Origin: DATACZ01 sp036258795
GTDB taxonomy: Bacteria > Actinomycetota > CADDZG01 > JAHWKV01
Assembly (NCBI GenBank): GCA_036258795.1
Contig: DATACZ010000093.1
Location: 1 to 6,597 of the forward strand
DNA length: 6,597 bases
Direction: 5' to 3'
Each line of letters starts with the position of its first letter. Position 1 is the first letter of the stretch. Shown one piece after another: positions 6,129-6,597 of this stretch. The notes beneath the pieces were generated by a model. The model saw nothing but the letters and a program-made list of their open reading frames with translations. It had not been told where the DNA came from and made no database searches. The position numbers were made by a program, and so were the translations under genes.

Positions 6129-6597
6129 TTGCAGTCCGCTATTGAAGAGGAAACCTTGGCCCGGGCCCGTCAGGGCGCGGAGTGGGCTTGGGCGGCTCTT
6201 TACCGGCAGCTCGCTCCCTCCGTAGCCGGATACCTCAGATCCCAGGGAGCAGCCGAGCCTGAGGACCTCACCGGCGAGGTGTTCCTGCAGGTCGTTAAGG
6301 CGATCGATCGGTTTCATGGCGATGGCACTCGATTTCGGTCCTGGGTGTTCTCCATCGCTCACAACAAGTTGATAGACGACCGCAGGCGAAGAGGACGACG
6401 ACCAGCGGAACCGGTTTGGGGACATGAGGAGAAGTCCTTCGTTCCTGGAAACGCCGAGGACGAGGCGCTAAGCAATCTGGTAAATGGCCGGATAAAGCAG
6501 CTTATCGACGGACTGACACCGGATCAGCGAGAGGTGCTCCTGCTCCGAATTATGGGCGGGCTGACCTTGGCTGAGGTAGCCAGAGTTGTGGGGAAGA
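6129..6597 (+). CDS. ECF-type RNA polymerase sigma factor, N-terminal part (3' end outside window)
   Basis: This is a sigma-70 family factor of the extracytoplasmic-function type, which directs RNA polymerase to a small set of promoters. 156 codons are visible and the frame is open at the right edge. Region 2 spans about residues 20-92 and includes the characteristic DLTGEVFLQVVKAIDRF (46-62) and FRSWVFSIAHNKLIDDRRRR (69-88). A short variable linker follows. Region 4 begins at about 114 with IDGLTPDQREVLLLRIMGGL (126-145) and LAEVARVVGK (147-156), and is cut before the end of the helix-turn-helix. There is no region 1.1 or 3, consistent with ECF. The start is TTG, with a strong ribosome site. 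It is transcribed away from the E2 operon across a gap of about 150 bases. An anti-sigma gene often follows such factors, but the right edge hides it. Its target is unknown. Confidence 0.93.
   Translation, partial: MQSAIEEETLARARQGAEWAWAALYRQLAPSVAGYLRSQGAAEPEDLTGEVFLQVVKAIDRFHGDGTRFRSWVFSIAHNKLIDDRRRRGRRPAEPVWGHEEKSFVPGNAEDEALSNLVNGRIKQLIDGLTPDQREVLLLRIMGGLTLAEVARVVGK

Noticed and set aside
6041..6425. Minus-strand frame of 127 codons opposite the sigma factor start
   Set aside because: It has no family likeness, and it overlaps a plus-strand frame that clearly encodes sigma regions 2 and 4 with a strong ribosome site.

Overview
The window is bacterial and gene-dense, roughly 60% G+C by eye, with GTG and TTG start codons in use. 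By memory of family sequences, LipA (for example its RTGPNYRELKGLVKG and CPNIFECWE stretches) and the N-terminal lipoyl domain of E2 read most like Actinomycetota. The fused E1 (QGHSASGSHERYK, VWDDGYGISVP) reads more like the fused enzymes I remember from Bacteroidota. An uncultured actinobacterium or a deep-branching neighbour is therefore a guess, not a conclusion.

Layout from left to right. Positions 1-292 hold a proline-rich repeat tract, best read as the 3' end of a plus-strand gene that enters from the left. Positions 293-348 are a short gap between convergent genes with a GC-rich stem-loop. Positions 349-5978 (or 6023) hold four minus-strand genes packed end to end. In transcription order these are E2 acyltransferase, lipB, a fused E1 alpha-beta dehydrogenase, and lipA. 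Every junction overlaps (1, 8 and 4 nt) if lipB uses its GTG start, which points to one transcript with coupled translation. Positions 5979-6128 are a divergent control region. From 6129 to the right edge there is the first part of an ECF-type sigma factor on the plus strand.

The four minus-strand genes form a functional set. LipB moves an octanoyl group from acyl carrier protein to the lysine of the E2 lipoyl domain. LipA inserts two sulfurs to make lipoamide. The fused E1 decarboxylates a 2-oxoacid with thiamine diphosphate and reductively acylates the lipoyl group, and E2 passes the acyl group to coenzyme A. The third subunit, dihydrolipoamide dehydrogenase (E3), is not in the window and must be supplied from elsewhere. 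The substrate (pyruvate or branched-chain 2-oxoacids) cannot be settled from the sequence.

I see no tRNA, rRNA, CRISPR array, insertion sequence or attachment site. I do not see a wholly new system. The most unusual points are the compact E2-lipB-E1-lipA cassette, the non-canonical thiamine-diphosphate motif in the fused E1, the strand-ambiguous Pro/Gly repeat, and the divergent sigma factor.
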